Of a stretch of DNA of 64,000 nucleotides, positions 22,580 through 33,819 are shown in pieces. Both the position numbers and the translations under genes were made by a program. The notes beneath the pieces are model-generated. The model searched no databases. It saw nothing but the letters and a program-made list of their open reading frames with translations, and was not told the origin of the DNA. The stretch comes from Megalonaias nervosa (Eukaryota > Mollusca > Bivalvia > Unionida > Unionidae): assembly GCA_016617855.1 (NCBI GenBank), contig JAECUM010006761.1, positions 1-64,000 on the forward strand, written 5' to 3'. How positions within the stretch are numbered: the stretch's first letter is position 1; each line of letters opens with the position of its first letter.

Positions 22580-25500
22580 TTTTCTCAGTCCAAGGACATT
22601 ATTCCTCCTGCTATTAGTAACTGGAGGTCTAGAATGAAAACCATTATCCCAGTCTGATACTGGAGGTACCCCACTTTGACAGTCAAGATATCTTCCTTCT
22701 TTCCCTTGGACTTTCTGTATTTATGCATGAGTCTCTTGAGTGTTCAACACTTTGTCTATCAAAGTGTCTTTTGGCATTTCTATTGTCAATAATATTCTTT
22801 TTAGTTTTGTATTTGTTTTTTTCATCTCAGTACATGGGCTATTTCATGTATCTTTGTCCAGTTTCACGGGGTTTTTTAATAGTTTTTCACAAATTGTTAC
22901 CGATGTGATGCTTGAAAGACTCTTGTATTTCATTCCTCTAATACTAACTTGTATCCACATAAGTATCTTCTGCCCTTTTGTTGTTCTGGTTCATTGTTGC
23001 ATTTATATATTTTTTTTCAGCAGTTAATAATGCCTCAAAGTATAGGCAAATGTGAGCATAAATGGGTAGTGTCAGACACTCACACCACCTGTTTGTATCC
23101 ATGGCATGTGTATGCACAATGGTTGCCCAATTTGTTGTTTGTGGACGAACAAAGTTAAGGACTTGCCAGAAGACTCCAGTTTAGAGAGGCTCTCTTGGAC
23201 ACAGCCAAAGTCAAACCTGTTGTTGCTCGCTGACTTGGCAATGGTAATGCAGCAGATTCAGAAGGCATCTGAAGGACCAAGAGGGGCCAGACAGCATAAA
23301 GGGTAGCCTGTCCCCTCTTCTGTGCTTTCACTCAAGGTCTCATCCAATAGGTACAGGATCGATTTGTCTGCTTGGCCTCTTGGCCCCATAAGACCCAGAT
23401 TAGGCTTGAGTGATGTTTATCTGCATAAACGTTCCATCATATTTACAGAACACTTAGACACTCTAGACATCGGTAGCCGATACGACTTCACAAGATATTA
23501 TGTAAATGCGTTCATGTAAATGCGTTCATGTAAATGCGTTCATGTCTTTATGCGTTCATGTCTTTATGCCCTTAAGAAACTCGATACATATATGTAATTC
23601 CATCATTGCTGGTACATACATGTGACTATCCTTTTATCATGGCATCCTTAGTCTTAGAATGCCATGCTTCAATGATTCTACCTGTATATGCTATCCTTTA
23701 CCTTCCCTACAGGTAGCATTGCAATTGAGATCATCTGCTATCACAATGTTTCATGTAATCATCATTTGTTATAGCTCTGTGCCCACTCTGCATTCAAACA
23801 AGAGAGGTGCAGGCTCACAGGTTTATACTTCTCCTCTCTTGCTCTATTTGTCTTACAGATTAGAACTATCAGCAAAGCACAAAAATGTGCAGCTGGGATG
23901 AAGACATCACCAGTCTGCATGCTTACATTTCCTCAGTGTGAGAATTTCTGGGGGACAAGTGAGGTAAGTCAACCCTTACCCTTCAACCACGAAGCGCAGG
24001 ATATAGACACGTTACGAAACATTCCAGAACCCACATCACCACCACAGGACTCGGCATTATTGGTGACTCCTATCTACATTGCCTCCTCGTGGTTTGACTC
24101 TATTCCTACTAAGAATCAGCCATGTTTCCTCTCACTCTGAAGACATATGGATCAGTTACGTGCATCTAACATTCCATAACCCACCCCAACCTGTCAATCC
24201 TGATGACATCATCCCCACATAATGGCCTATTTCTACTGCGACTAGCTTGGGCCATATACTAGGGATAATGAAGGGTCAAATCAACAATATTACAAGCTCA
24301 ATCACTAACAACCTGACTTCTAGTACTTTCAATCCAACAATTGCAGACATTTGCTGGGACCAGTCTAACCCACGTACCACTTCGTTACTCATTGGGCACG
24401 ATGCCAGGATTAGTTCCTCATGTTTAAACAGAGGCATTCAAGAAGATGTTGCTTGTTCTCAAATTTCAACAGATGTCAGTTTGTAATCGCTCTACACTTT
24501 GCAATGAGAGGAGACTCTTTACTCAGTGACTGTCTGGAAGTCATAGTTTCTAATTCAGGGCATTCTATGAGTTTAGTGAGTGGCAGACCTCATCACTATT
24601 TGCCAGCTGAATCTCAAGCATTACAGGGTACTTTAGCTTCACATCAGGCAACCAAGAAGATGTTGCTTGTTCTCAGTGATGTCATCAATTCCAGATTATC
24701 TGATGTCACAGAAAAATTCAGCATTCCGAGCCTCCAAGGAGGATGTTTTCTGCCTTTAAACCCTGGAACTCTGCCCTCCTCCTCCAACTCCATCAACAAC
24801 CTGGATCAGGGTCCCTGCATCTGTTGATCCTATGATGCAATGGAATCCAACGTAATTAGTTCTGCAGTTTGGGAGTGTTATGGACATTCTAGCCTGCCTT
24901 CATCGTCAGTTCATCAGTGGTTCTATCTTTCACACATACCAGTATTTCATTTTGAAACCCGAGCAGTTGACAGTGATATTGCCGTCCTTTGATGACACTC
25001 GGCAGTTAGTGTGCAATATTGTTTCTGTGGCTTCATTGTTGGACTTTGTCTCTATCGATTTCTTCTCCCACTCTGAATATATCAAGGCATGCATGGGAAT
25101 CCATCTCAAGAATGGCTCGAGTACTCAGCAAAGCCTTTAAACACACTTTGGCCAATGCTGTAACTGCAGGTACTATTTGCAATTGGCGGAATGTAACTCA
25201 GTGCTCTCTGCCTGTACATTCCTGTAGAACCACCATAAGGCCAAGCTAAGAGCACAGCCTTTATCCTCTAACCTTCTGTTTGATGGCCATATTAAAGAAA
25301 TCTGTAAAGAAGCCACCAAGGATACCAGTTTCCCTTCCATTCACGCACAGCATTGATACAGGAATAGTGCAGGAAATGAAAAGAACCCAAGTGCCACACA
25401 AAGGACATAAACTTCTGAAACCTGTCCTATTGAAGCTGCACCCAGCAAAAGCCACAGTTCTCACAAACCAAAGCAGATAAAGCACCAAGAGGGTCCTGTT

Positions 25501-25690
25501 GTTCATCCCAACATTTCTCCAGGGTTTTCTTCCAGACTTTTCTTGGTCCCAAAGGCAAACAGCACTCTGTGTCCGATCATTGACATTAATGACCTCAAAC
25601 AATTCATTCATACACCTTTGTTCTCAATGGAAACACCATGGCACATTTTGAATGCCGTGCAAGAGAGAGACTGTTGCTTTGTTAATGTTC
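22580..25690 (+). mobile_element. DIRS-type retrotransposon, 5' part, copy B
   Basis: The 5' boundary is uncertain. Near 23029 the frame reads SIGKCEHKWVVSDTHTTC, resembling the Cys/His region of DIRS gag-like ORF1. From 23800 the sequence parallels DIRS copy C (leader ending ttgtcttacag, then a decayed ORF). At 25515-25685 is the start of reverse transcriptase: SRLFLVPKANSTLCPIIDIN and SMETPWHILNAVQ. The element stops abruptly about 25690, where gypsy protease sequence begins. Many stops and shifts mark it as dead. The 23505-23580 interval is a small tandem repeat of gtaaatgcgttcat. Confidence 0.65.
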
Positions 25691-26720
25691 CTCTCCATTG
25701 TGTACATTTGTCATCAGACTTAGTCTCAGGACCCGTGACAGTCGGAAAGTGACTTCTTTACCCGTTGAGGGCATTCATTTATTATTAGGCAACGACCTAG
25801 CTGGAGATAAGGTTGTGGTTAATCCACTTGTAACTGACAAGCCTTGTTTGGATCAGAAAATCGATCCTATTGAAAAAGAATTCCCTGATTTATACCCGCC
25901 TTCTTCAGTTACTAGAGCTATGGCAAAAAAAGCTCTTGAGAATGATTTTGATAAGGAAACTATTCCTTTAGCTGACACATGTATTGGTCAGGCTTTTGAT
26001 GAGGTCTCTTTCCCTCCTTGTTTGGATCAATCAAAGGGTATTGATCACAGTGATCCTCTTTTAACTATTCATTCTCTTTTTTCTAATCAGGGTGATAAAC
26101 GACAATCACTTGTTGTCAAACAGGAAAAAGATCCTGAGATCTCCTGTTTGTTTCAAAAGGTCATTAGTGAAACTGAAGCCACTGAAGTACCTGTCTGTTA
26201 TTTCATTACAAATGGGATTCTTATGAGAAAAAGAAGACCTCCTGGTGACGAGTGGTCAGTGAACAATCAAATTGTAGTTCCAAATTCATACAGACAGGAA
26301 ATTCTTAGTCTGGACCATGAAACTCCTCTGGCTGGTCATTTAAGGATTAATAAGACTTATCACAAGATCTTCAATCACTTATATTGGCGAAAAATAAAAA
26401 GTGATGTTTGTAAATACTGCAGATCTTGTCATACTTGTCAAGTGTTAGGAAAACCGAATCAGAAGATACCTAAGGCTCATCTGCAACCTATTCCTGCATT
26501 TGACGAACCATTTAGCAGAATAATGGTTGATTGTGTTGGTCCCTTACCTAAGACCATGTCAGGTAACCAATACTTGTTGACCATAATGTTTGTGTCAACA
26601 AGATTCCCAGAGGCAATTCCTTTGAGGAATATAAAATCGTGAACAATAGTAAAAGCTTTGATCAAGTTTTTTACTCAATTTGGTCTTCCCAAATCTATCC
26701 AATCTGATCAATGGTAAATT
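25690..26720 (+). pseudogene. gypsy protease end and integrase, broken
   Basis: After one frameshift near 25745 a frame runs to a stop at 26640. It starts with a protease-type strand (GIHLLLGNDLAG), then a charged linker. Next comes an integrase zinc-binding region with the H-H-C-C layout (HETPLAGH...CKYCRSCHTC) and the first catalytic Asp in RIMVDCVGPLPKT. A second catalytic region survives only as SIQSDQ followed by a stop near 26715. The segment that should carry the catalytic Glu and the C-terminal domain is missing or unreadable before the next frame at about 27000. Confidence 0.85.
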
Positions 26721-27023
26721 TTATGTCTGGAATTTTCCAGCCAGCTTTGCTTGAATTTGACACTCAGCAATTTCATGTCAAAAGTGAAATTATGGTTTGA
26801 CAGAACTACAATGGAGAGAACTTTTTGAGTGTGGTGATAGAGTTCCGTCTCTCTTGCTCATTCTTCAAACGTTTCTTCAGATTAGGTATTACGGCCCTTA
26901 GAAAGTTAAAAAGAAAATGAATGAGTTAAATTATAATAATAGAACTCCTGGGATGTAAATAAATTATAGGAGTACCTTTATATTGAGAGAGATAGCCAGG
27001 TAAATGACGCAATTAATTTAGTT

Positions 27024-27964
27024 GTGCCTCTCCCACTCACTGAGAATTTAGGTGAAAGAATGCAATCAGACACTGTTGATTTTGGAGTAACAAATCCTCG
27101 GAATTCAGAAATTATGAATAATCTGGACCAGAAACTTTCACATTTGCAACAACAAGAATGGAATGAACTTAAACAGTTATTACTTAAATATGAGCACTTA
27201 TTTCAAGATGTTCCTACAAGAACAAACAAAATTGAACATGACGCTGAAATTGTAAATTCCAAACCTGTGAAACAACTTCCATACAGGATATACCCTCTCA
27301 AACAGGAATACTTGAAAAAAGAAATTCAATATTTGTTGGAGAATGATTTCATACAGCCCAGTAAAAGTGACTTAAGTTCACCATGTATACTTTTCCGAAA
27401 GCAGATAAAACTTTCCATATGTGCACTGATTATAGGAAGGTGAACAGTGTGACTAAGACAGATGCATTTCCATTACCAAGAATCGATGACTGCATTGATA
27501 AAATTGGAAATGCAAAGTATGTCACCACATTTGACCTTCTCACAGGAGCTTGGCAAATTCCACTGATGGAAAGGGCATTCGTGACTCCAGATGGACTTTA
27601 TCAATATAAAGTGATGCCGTTTGGGATGAAGGGTTTGCCAAGTACTTTTCAACGTTTCATGAACATGATTACCTCTAGTCTAGATAATTGTGATGCTTAC
27701 ATCGATGATGTCATTATCTACAATGATACCTGGAAAGGACATTTAATAACAATTCGGAAATTTTTTGGCACACTGACTCATGCAAGTTTGACAATTAATT
27801 TATCCAAAAGTGAGTTCAATCGAGCTTGTGTAACATTTCTAGGACATACCGTGAGACATGGACAAGTTAAACCTATAGATGCTAAGGTCAAGGCTATCTC
27901 TGAATTCCATGGACCTGTTAGTAAAAAGCAACTGATGCAATTTTTAGGTATGGCTGGATACTAA
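27024..27964 (+). pseudogene. gypsy reverse transcriptase, frameshifted
   Basis: Two overlapping frames cover one domain, with a frameshift near 27390-27440. The first holds the pre-RT region (EHLFQDVPTRTNKIEHD, LENDFIQPSKSDLSSPC). The second holds TDYRKVNSVTKTDAFPLPRI, the motif-A segment TFDLLTGAWQIPL, VMPFGMKGLPSTFQRFMN, and the catalytic box AYIDDVIIYND with both Asp intact, then SKSEF...FLGHTV and KKQLMQFLGMAGY. A short deletion after IPLMERA removes residues normally found before FVTPDG. The frame ends at 27964, where the expected tyrosine-rich strand continues out of frame. Confidence 0.92.
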
Positions 27965-27965
27965 C

Positions 27966-28499
27966 GGACTTTTATTTCCAATTTTTCCATAATTGCTGAA
28001 CCCCTGACAAATTTATTGAGCAAGAAAACCAAGTTTCAATGGACTGAAAAATGTCAGGAGGCTTTCGATAAGTTAAAGTCCATACTTAAGAGTACATCAG
28101 TTCTTACAGCTCCAAATTTCAGTCAATCATTTAAACTATTTGATGATGCAAGTGATGTTGGGGTTGGAGCAGTATCCATTCAAGAAGATAAAAATGGTGT
28201 TGATTATCCAGTGTGCTTTTTTTCTAAGAAATTAAATAAGCACCAAAGAAATTATTCAACAATCGAGAAGGAATGTTTGGCTTTGATATTGGCACTACAA
28301 CATTTTGAAGTTTACATTAGTTCAGCTCCTCTCTGATTATTGTGTTAATGATAACAACCACCTTACTTTCATCGGCAAGAAGAAAAATAAAAATCAGAGA
28401 TTATTAAGGTGGAGTTTGTTGTTACAGGAATATAATATTGACATCAGGCACATCAAGGGAAAAGACAATTTAATAGCAGATGCACTTTCCCATGTATAG
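27966..28499 (+). pseudogene. gypsy RNase H, frameshifted
   Basis: Frame 28016-28336 reads FQWTEKCQEAFDKLKSIL, the first RNase H strand FKLFDDASDVGVGAV (an extra or altered residue precedes the D-A-S), then FFSKKLNKHQRNYSTIEKEC and ALQHFEVY. After a shift the frame to 28499 ends LRWSLLLQEYNIDIRHIKGK then DNLIADALSHV and a stop, the normal end of this pol order. No integrase follows, which supports the integrase-first arrangement. Confidence 0.92.
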
Positions 28500-28638
28500 A
28501 AATATTATTTCATGCACACATTGTATCATTCATAAGATTTCTTATGTTATTCTTTTTTATAAACCTCATGTCTAATTAACATATGGTAAAAGGAAAGCTT
28601 TATTCTATAAATCTTTCTTTTTCTTTTATGGGGGGAAG

Positions 28639-29539
28639 TGTTATGAATATTTAATTTAATTGTTTGCTTGTTAGTTTTAATTTTTTTATTCCATTACATG
28701 CTATTGTAGTGTAACTTTGTTTAGTGGATTTGACGTTGTCCAGAAATAAAGTTCAGTTCTGTTTGACCTGATTGTGACATTGTTTTATTTCATTGATAAG
28801 CAACTAATAATAGAAACATTGTATCTAGTTTCTGACCTTGTTTCAGAGTCTCTGACAATATTGGTAAACAACTTTTTTTATTTATGTTTATTATTCTTCT
28901 TCAGAGTAAGAATCATTAAGTTAAGTCAAGGCCATACCTGGAGTACGTGATATGAAACATGTGTTTATTGTTACAAACTTCCATTTTTCTAGAAGATTGA
29001 CACCCATCCAGGAATCTGTTTTGCATCTTAAATTAGTGTATAAATGTTGTCTTTATAGAAGATTGGCAGTCGGGCTCCAAACAATTGACATGTTAAGTTA
29101 AGTTGTGACCAGTTTAAGTTGGAATTTTATTTTATTGAATTCAAGTGATTCTTTTCCCTGGAAATACATAAGTGCTCCTACAAAATTCTTGGACAAGACG
29201 TTCACTGGAGTTTTTACGAAATTCAAAACTGGAATAATATTTTCTATGATTCAACAAGAAACTGTTGACACATCTATACTTTGAAGTTTACTACAGATTT
29301 CATCGCCTTCCATTTTGGATTTCATTGGGACTCGAATTCAGTTTCATTCAGGACTTTTTATTACTAGGAAATCTATTTTTAATTCTTGGATTATTTTTGG
29401 ATTTGATTTTTAAAACTGTAAGTTCTTTTTTCTCATTTTTCACTTGGTATTCTAGGAAATAAATTATTTGTTAAATTTTACAAAGCTTCTTGTCTTCACT
29501 CTTTTCTGTTACTTACTTAAATAGCCTAGACTCTTAACA
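28639..29539 (+). repeat. 3' LTR of the gypsy element
   Basis: Begins TGTTATGAATATTT directly after a G-rich purine tract and ends CTCTTAACA, so the ends are the short inverted repeat TGTTA...TAACA. Length is 901 bp. Possible polyadenylation signals (aataaa) lie near 28746 and 29457. No matching 5' LTR occurs in the window, but 3' parts of the same LTR occur at 3290-3804 and 3990-4262. Confidence 0.85.
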
Positions 29540-30572
29540 GTATGGTTATGTAACATATAGTCATGGATCATAGGTATCATCATGCAAGATATGTCTGGTA
29601 ATTGATCATAATCAATTGGTCACATTTATTCTATAATTTGCTTTTTTAATACATTTGTTTTACTTTAGTATTTTGTTGATGGGAACCAGTTGTAATAAAA
29701 TTTCAGACATCAGCTATTATATGAGTGTGTTTTAATGCGTTATCAGGACACAGCCTTGTTGGAACATCCAAGAGTAGAAGGTTACCTCACCTAAAACATG
29801 GGTCACTTTCATTGCTTTCATAAACAATTTAATAAATAGAAAGCAATGTATATCATCTATACTCACATACCAGTCAAGTCCATCAACAAACAGCATAGAC
29901 CCTGATTTTTTGTCTCATGATTCACAGGCAGATTAGGGTCTATGTTGCTTGTTCAAGTAATAACTCCTAACAAGCTCCATAGACCCAGATCTGCAACTGC
30001 ATTCTGTGATAGCAGGTCTTTGTGCAATTTAAAGTTGGACTCAATTTATATGTGCACATAGATGGTATGTACAAATGTAGCTAAGGTACCGTATTTGAAT
30101 ATCTGCCTTTTCAGCTACTACATCTTGCTGAAATGTAGAAATGTCATTGTATCTACTTTACCTCTTCTGGCTACTCAAACTTATTTATATTCATATGAAC
30201 ACAAAAATACTCTGGGAGTGGTCATTGAATTCTGTTTACTTTTGTATAGCATGAACCCAAACATTGGACAGTGCTGACCCATATTTATAATCACATAAGT
30301 TATCTTGGTCTAAATAGTTTAATTAACACCATACAAGAACAGAACAGACCCTGACCTATGTGTGCTTTATGTGATGGTAGATCCATGTTTTTCCTGTTCA
30401 CATTTGTTTGCATGTTCATATCTTTAAGATTGTAACTATAGCATTGAGTGAAAGGACTAAAAATGAAACCAGTCCATTTTGACAGGTATTGTGATGGACA
30501 GAGGACTCAGTAAGAGGGTGGATCAATATTGGCTATAAATTAGACTATTTATTTCTAAATTTTCTTGTTCAG
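29540..30572. other. intron 3' part with a palindromic MITE-like repeat
   Basis: At about 29870-30045 caagtccatcaacaaacagc + atagacc and the inverted gcaatttaaagttggactcaa form loose inverted ends around a gggtctatg/agacccagat core. This is related to the element at 57780-57952. Polypyrimidine and acceptor sequence (tttcttgttcag) closes the intron at 30572. Confidence 0.4.
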
Positions 30573-30699
30573 ATTTGTGGACCCATTGTTGTGCTGACAG
30601 GTGCTGCTTCAGATCCCTCGTTACGGAAGCTTGCAGCCTATGCACGATTTGGCACAGCTATTAGCTCAGCAGGAGATCTGAACCATGATGGGTACAAAG
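30573..30699 (+). CDS. integrin alpha exon, propeller blade 6 (5' part)
   Basis: Acceptor tttcttgttcag; donor gtctgt, weak. It reads ICGPIVVLTGAASDPSLRKL then AAYARFGTAISSAGDLNHDG and YK, ending one base into the next codon (D). The segment ARFGTAISSAGDLNHDGYKD is the blade 6 FG start with a complete calcium loop (D-L-N-H-D-G-Y-K-D), as in all integrin alpha chains. Phase 0 at the start matches the blade 5 exon, and phase 1 at the end matches 32759. Confidence 0.95.
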
Positions 30700-30794
30700 G
30701 TCTGTAAATACATGAAAATGAAAAAATTTCATGTTCATTTTTCAAAAGATATTTTAAATGACTTTTAAATTTAAAAAATTTTCATTATTTCAAA

Positions 30795-31113
30795 CTGCTC
30801 CAGTGGACTAAGTGGTTAGAGCATCTTGCTTGGATGTGGGAGGTCGTGGGTTCAAACCCTGGCCGAGTCATACCAAAGACTTACAAAAATGGTACTAGCA
30901 GCTGCCTCTCTTGGTGCTCAGCATTAAGAGGTTAGTTTTAGGACTGGTTGGCCACGTGTCAAGATAATGTGACTGGGTGGGACTTGATGCTACATGTCTG
31001 CAGCATGATGTCTCAGTGCTAAACATCATGATCAACAGCCACACTGCAGACATCGTAACGATATGATTTAAAATATTTTAAAGCTACATTAAAAACCCAA
31101 ATCACATACACAT
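30795..31113 (+). mobile_element. tRNA-derived SINE, copy 2
   Basis: Same family as 4931-5258, inserted in the intron less than 100 bp after the blade 6 exon. The head reads ctgctccagtggactaagtg + gttagagc with B-box gggttcaaaccc. The body ends taacgatatgatttaaaata and the tail has decayed to acatacacata. Confidence 0.85.
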
Positions 31114-31639
31114 AATTTCAAAAAGATCTTTTCAAAATAACAATAATTTTATTATTATGAAAACATATTTTCATTAGTTTGAAAGGAAACTTTTTCCTCT
31201 CATTGGTTAAATATGCTTTCATAATATACTCCCTTGAAATTCAAAGTACTAGACGTGTAAATCTTGTACATTTTTCAAGGTATAGGTGTTAAAAAAGTGT
31301 ACATTTATAGGTATTAGAAATGTGCAAAATATGTTTCTATGATGGACATTGAAAACAATGTGAAGAAAGTCATATCTAAAGAATCTTTTGAGATGCAGAG
31401 CAAATGTTAATCTTTTTGTAAAGTTCATATCTCACGTTCATATGTCAAACTTAAAAACTTGTACAGTATAAAGATTTGATGAAGCGTGAGTCTCTCTAGG
31501 TTGAAACAATTCAAATGGACATTATACTTTTATTGGAATGACTTTTACTGCCAACTAGATTCTGCTTTGTATGTACATTTTAGGCATATTTGATTAAATA
31601 TCACAGAAAATCAGTGAATAATTTAATGTTTTGATTGAC

Positions 31640-31970
31640 AAAATAATGATGATAGTAATTCAGTAAATAGACAGTATCAGGATTAAAGCTCTGATTCAGA
31701 AAATATACAGCATCAGGATTAAAGCTGTAATTTTCTAAATACACAGTATCAGCATTAAAGCTGTAATTCTGTAAAAATAGACAGTATCAGGATTAAAGCT
31801 GTAATTCTCTAAATAGACAGTATTAGGATACAATCTAATTCCATAAATAATCAGCATCTGGATTAAAGCTGTAATTCAGTAAATAGATAGTGTCAGGATT
31901 ATAACTTTAATTCAGTAAATAACTTTAATTCAGTAAATAGGCAATGTCAGGATTAAAGCTATCAAGCCCA
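31640..31970. repeat. about 36-bp minisatellite, 8-9 degenerate units
   Basis: Repeats of aattcagtaaatagacagta + tcaggattaaagctgt, with one duplicated half unit near 31910-31935. Between the SINE and this array (31114-31640), and after it to 32758, I see only AT-rich intron. Confidence 0.75.
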
Positions 31971-32758
31971 AACAACTACAATGAATAAAGACAGTTGAAT
32001 GCACCCAAAATTTGCACTTAACTGAATACAGCAAAGTTGCTGTTTTAAACTCAGTAATTACCATCAGTCATCAATTAAAAAACTTAATAGCCCAAACTTC
32101 TGAATGAATATCCTCTTGTTATGGATGTAAATGACTGATTATTAATATAACAAAATTTGATAATTAATGGGATTTCCTTTCCAAAATATAACATTAAAAT
32201 AAAATCTTTCTTCCCAAGCTTTAATACCCATTGATATTATTAAAATCATTCTTTTATGTAATCAGATTTCTCCAAATCAGCATGTCTCTCTAAACATACA
32301 CTAACAAGGTAATGAACCATTCCTCTTGTTGGAGTTTAAAGCAGTATTCTGGTGTGTAATTAGGTGATGAGCAGAGAACTAAATCTTTCAAACGTTTTGA
32401 ATCATGTTATGAAATTGTCTTGAAAGATATCTGTCCTAGTTTTGTTGAAAATTATTATGGGAATTCTTTGTTAGAATCACCAACATTTTAATTACAAGTC
32501 CATATAATGGTGAATGCCATCCAGACTGCAATAGTGGTAGTACATGTTGTGGTGCTAATTTGAATCCTAAAATAGTTTAGTGACAACACTGCAATAGTGC
32601 TGGTACATATGTTTTGCAAACTCTAATTCTTGTTCATATTTATATTTTATTTATATAACTGTCCTATCTAACAGTCTCTCGTAATGCAAAAGAAATATTT
32701 TTACTGTTATAAATCAGTTAATCAAAGCATGCAAATTATTGTCCATTTTCTCATGTAG

Positions 32759-32863
32759 ATGTGGCCATTGGTGCACCATATGAAGATGAGTATACAGGTG
32801 CTGTGTACATTTATAATGGGGGAACAGATGGTGTTAAGGATGTATTCTCACAAAGAATAACTG
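32759..32863 (+). CDS. integrin alpha exon, propeller blade 6 (3' part)
   Basis: Acceptor ttttctcatgtag; donor gtaatc. With the leading split codon it reads DVAIGAPYEDEYTGAVYIYN then GGTDGVKDVFSQRITG. VAIGAP-EDD--GA-YIY-G is one of the most conserved stretches of integrin alpha chains. The EDE...GAVYIY version is closest to alpha4/alpha9 in my reading. Phase is 1 at both ends. Confidence 0.96.
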
Positions 32864-33175
32864 GTAATCACTTTCCCATATCTTATTTTCATTTAGATTT
32901 ATACCATTCTGTAATCATTATCCCATATAGTATTGCTATTTAGCCTTGTATCATTCTGTCCTCATCTATATTACAGTTTTATTTTCAGAATTGTAATCTC
33001 CATTTGAAAATAAAATTGTGTGAGTAAATATTCCTCCTTTTCTTGTCTTATCTTTTGCTTCCTTTCTTTTATAATTGAAAGGCCAAGTTAGAAGCCGAAC
33101 AAAAGAATGTGATACACTTTTTCCTCATTACAAAACCCCTCAGTATAACGTACATTTATTTAATATTCAGTTATT

Positions 33176-33375
33176 GACCTCATTCAAGTGGAATTACATT
33201 TATTTCATATTTAGTCATCGACCTCATCAATGTGGCTTAACATTTATTTCATGTTCAGTCATTGACCTCATTAATGTGGCCTAACATTTCATGTTCAGTC
33301 ACTGACCTCATTAATGTGGCCTAACATTTATTTCATGTTAAATCAGTGACCTCATTAAAGTGGTCTAACATTTTC
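33176..33375. repeat. 44-bp tandem repeat, 5 units
   Basis: The phrase gacctcatta-tgtgg recurs at 33176, 33220, 33264, 33304 and 33348. Steps are 44 bp except one of about 40 with a small deletion. Confidence 0.8.
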
Positions 33376-33819
33376 TAATTTTAAGTCATTTAAGCTTTTG
33401 AGTGTTGTCTTGTGTACAACAAGCCTGTGATACTGTCCAATTATTATATTATAATTGTATGTAGCCTTACTTACAATGTCTGCCATGCAAAGAATCATAA
33501 TATATTTATTTAGTCTGTAGTTCTTCATATTTAAATGTCTACTAAAATAATATGTACTACAGAATAATCTCTTTTGGACAAGTCTACACCCATCAGTTGT
33601 TATACTATACTCAATCAAAAGTCACAATAACTTTTAATACAAAAACTCATGTGTATCAAAAGAAAAATACTAATTACTGCACCTAATAAAACTCATTTCA
33701 ATAATAAAGGCTCGCAAAATGTACAAACAGTTTGCTAAAATGTAGCATTTTGTGCATGCACTTTGTGTCTTATTAAAATAGCATTCATTGGTTTTAATTC
33801 ATGTAATTTGTGAATTTTC

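Larger units (their letters stand above)
25690..29539 (+). mobile_element. 5'-truncated Ty3/gypsy element with integrase before RT (Gmr1-like)
   Basis: Order on the + strand: protease C-terminal end (25690-25850), linker, integrase (26200-26720, truncated), connector, reverse transcriptase (27330-27965), RNase H (27966-28497), purine tract atggggggaag (28628-28638), 3' LTR (28639-29539). Most gypsy elements place integrase last. Integrase before reverse transcriptase is the hallmark of the Gmr1 group described in deuterostomes and other animals. The 5' LTR, gag and most of protease are absent. Several frameshifts and stops make it non-functional. Confidence 0.85.
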
